Assembly: GCF_030515985.1 (NCBI RefSeq)
Contig: NZ_CP100376.1
Coordinates: 2,021,518 to 2,030,129 of the forward strand
From: Corynebacterium accolens
Lineage (GTDB): Bacteria; Actinomycetota; Actinomycetes; Mycobacteriales; Mycobacteriaceae
Length of the DNA stretch: 8,612 nucleotides
Reading direction: 5' to 3'
The notes under the pieces are model-generated. The model was not told where the DNA came from. It searched no databases and saw nothing but the letters and a program-made list of their open reading frames with translations. The first letter of the stretch is position 1. Each line of letters opens with the position of its first letter. Position numbers and translations under genes: made by a program. Of this stretch, positions 8,160 to 8,612 are shown in pieces.

Positions 8160-8612
8160 TCAGGCAATGGACGCGTGGGCGGTGGGGTAGAGGTGGTGCG
8201 CAAAGAAGTCCTGCAACCCCTCCCGTACGCGGGCAACATCGCGGTCGGTACCGAGCAGCTCAAAACGGTAGAGCTCAGGCACGCCGCACTTTCGGGCTAT
8301 CTGTGGCCCGGCGCAGCAATACGCTTCACCAAAATTGGTATTTCCAGAGGTGATGACGCCGCGCAGGAGTGCGCGATTTTCCGGAACGTTGAGGAATTGG
8401 CGCACCTGCACCGGAATCGCCGCCTTGATATTGCCGCCACCGTAGGTCGGGACGATGAGCACAAAGGGCTCGGTGACATAGAGCATTCCTTCGCGCTTCG
8501 GCCGCAAAGGAATGCGTGCCGCCGGAAAGCCCAGCTTGTGGACAAAACGGTGGGTATTTTCACTGACCGAGGAAAAATACACAAGATTAGCGGCGGTCTT
8601 AGTGCCGCAGGG
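8160..8612 (-). CDS. nrdI: NrdI flavodoxin-like activator of NrdF, 5' end outside the window
   Basis: Small FMN protein that supplies an oxidant to assemble the NrdF radical. FMN contacts are visible as [12 protein letters not shown] (phosphate loop, nt 8579-8544), P-T-Y-G-G-G (nt 8450-8433) and [14 protein letters not shown] (nt 8348-8307), followed by the family end [14 protein letters not shown]. The frame stays open to the right edge; ten codons ([10 protein letters not shown]) precede the V-Y-F-S-S core. A GTG at 8582 could start translation, but the hydrophobic strand before the phosphate loop would then be lost, so the true start is probably beyond the edge. The TGA at 8160-8162 is 39 bp before nrdF, same strand, no terminator between, so they are co-transcribed. 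In class Ie systems NrdI is needed to hydroxylate the NrdF tyrosine. Confidence 0.93.
   Translation of the reverse strand, partial: PCGTKTAANLVYFSSVSENTHRFVHKLGFPAARIPLRPKREGMLYVTEPFVLIVPTYGGGNIKAAIPVQVRQFLNVPENRALLRGVITSGNTNFGEAYCCAGPQIARKCGVPELYRFELLGTDRDVARVREGLQDFFAHHLYPTAHASIA

Overview
The window comes from a high-GC actinobacterium, most likely a Corynebacterium. The evidence is the lgt-pyk gene pair, the actinobacterial type of Lgt, a 448-residue NADP-type glutamate dehydrogenase of the corynebacterial kind, the NrdI/NrdF pair, and a promoter that appears to be leaderless. This assignment rests on recognised protein families and gene order, not on a database search.

Layout, left to right. 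(1) The 3' part of lgt (prolipoprotein diacylglyceryl transferase, +) is followed by pyk (pyruvate kinase, +). A perfect 14-bp-stem bidirectional terminator follows pyk. (2) An M20-family amidohydrolase (-) faces pyk. It is divergent by 36 bp from a 132-residue protein of unknown function (+). That gene's stop codon overlaps the stop of a convergent glycerate kinase (-), whose promoter looks leaderless. (3) A 201-bp intergenic region, probably regulatory, leads into gdhA (glutamate dehydrogenase, +). (4) A scar region (6669-7106) holds the 5' stub of an IS21-type istA gene, three spaced repeats like those at IS21 ends, and the first 22 codons of an NADPH-dependent FMN reductase cut off at the element's apparent tip. 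(5) A ribonucleotide reductase operon on the - strand runs from nrdI (its 5' end leaves the window) to nrdF, and once continued into the FMN reductase gene.

The most interesting gene is nrdF. It encodes a clear class I small subunit (R2), but three of the four acidic residues that normally hold the di-metal centre are replaced by Gln116, Ser176 and Lys210. The radical-site Tyr123, both ligand histidines and Asp85 remain. This Q-S-K pattern is the signature of metal-free class Ie ribonucleotide reductases, in which a tyrosine is converted with the help of NrdI into a DOPA radical. The adjacent nrdI fits this. The downstream flavin reductase, a possible reductant for NrdI, has been destroyed by the insertion sequence.

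The rest is central metabolism: pyruvate kinase at the end of glycolysis, glycerate kinase feeding glycerate into glycolysis, and GdhA assimilating ammonium. Lgt serves lipoprotein biogenesis. No tRNA, rRNA or CRISPR array was seen.
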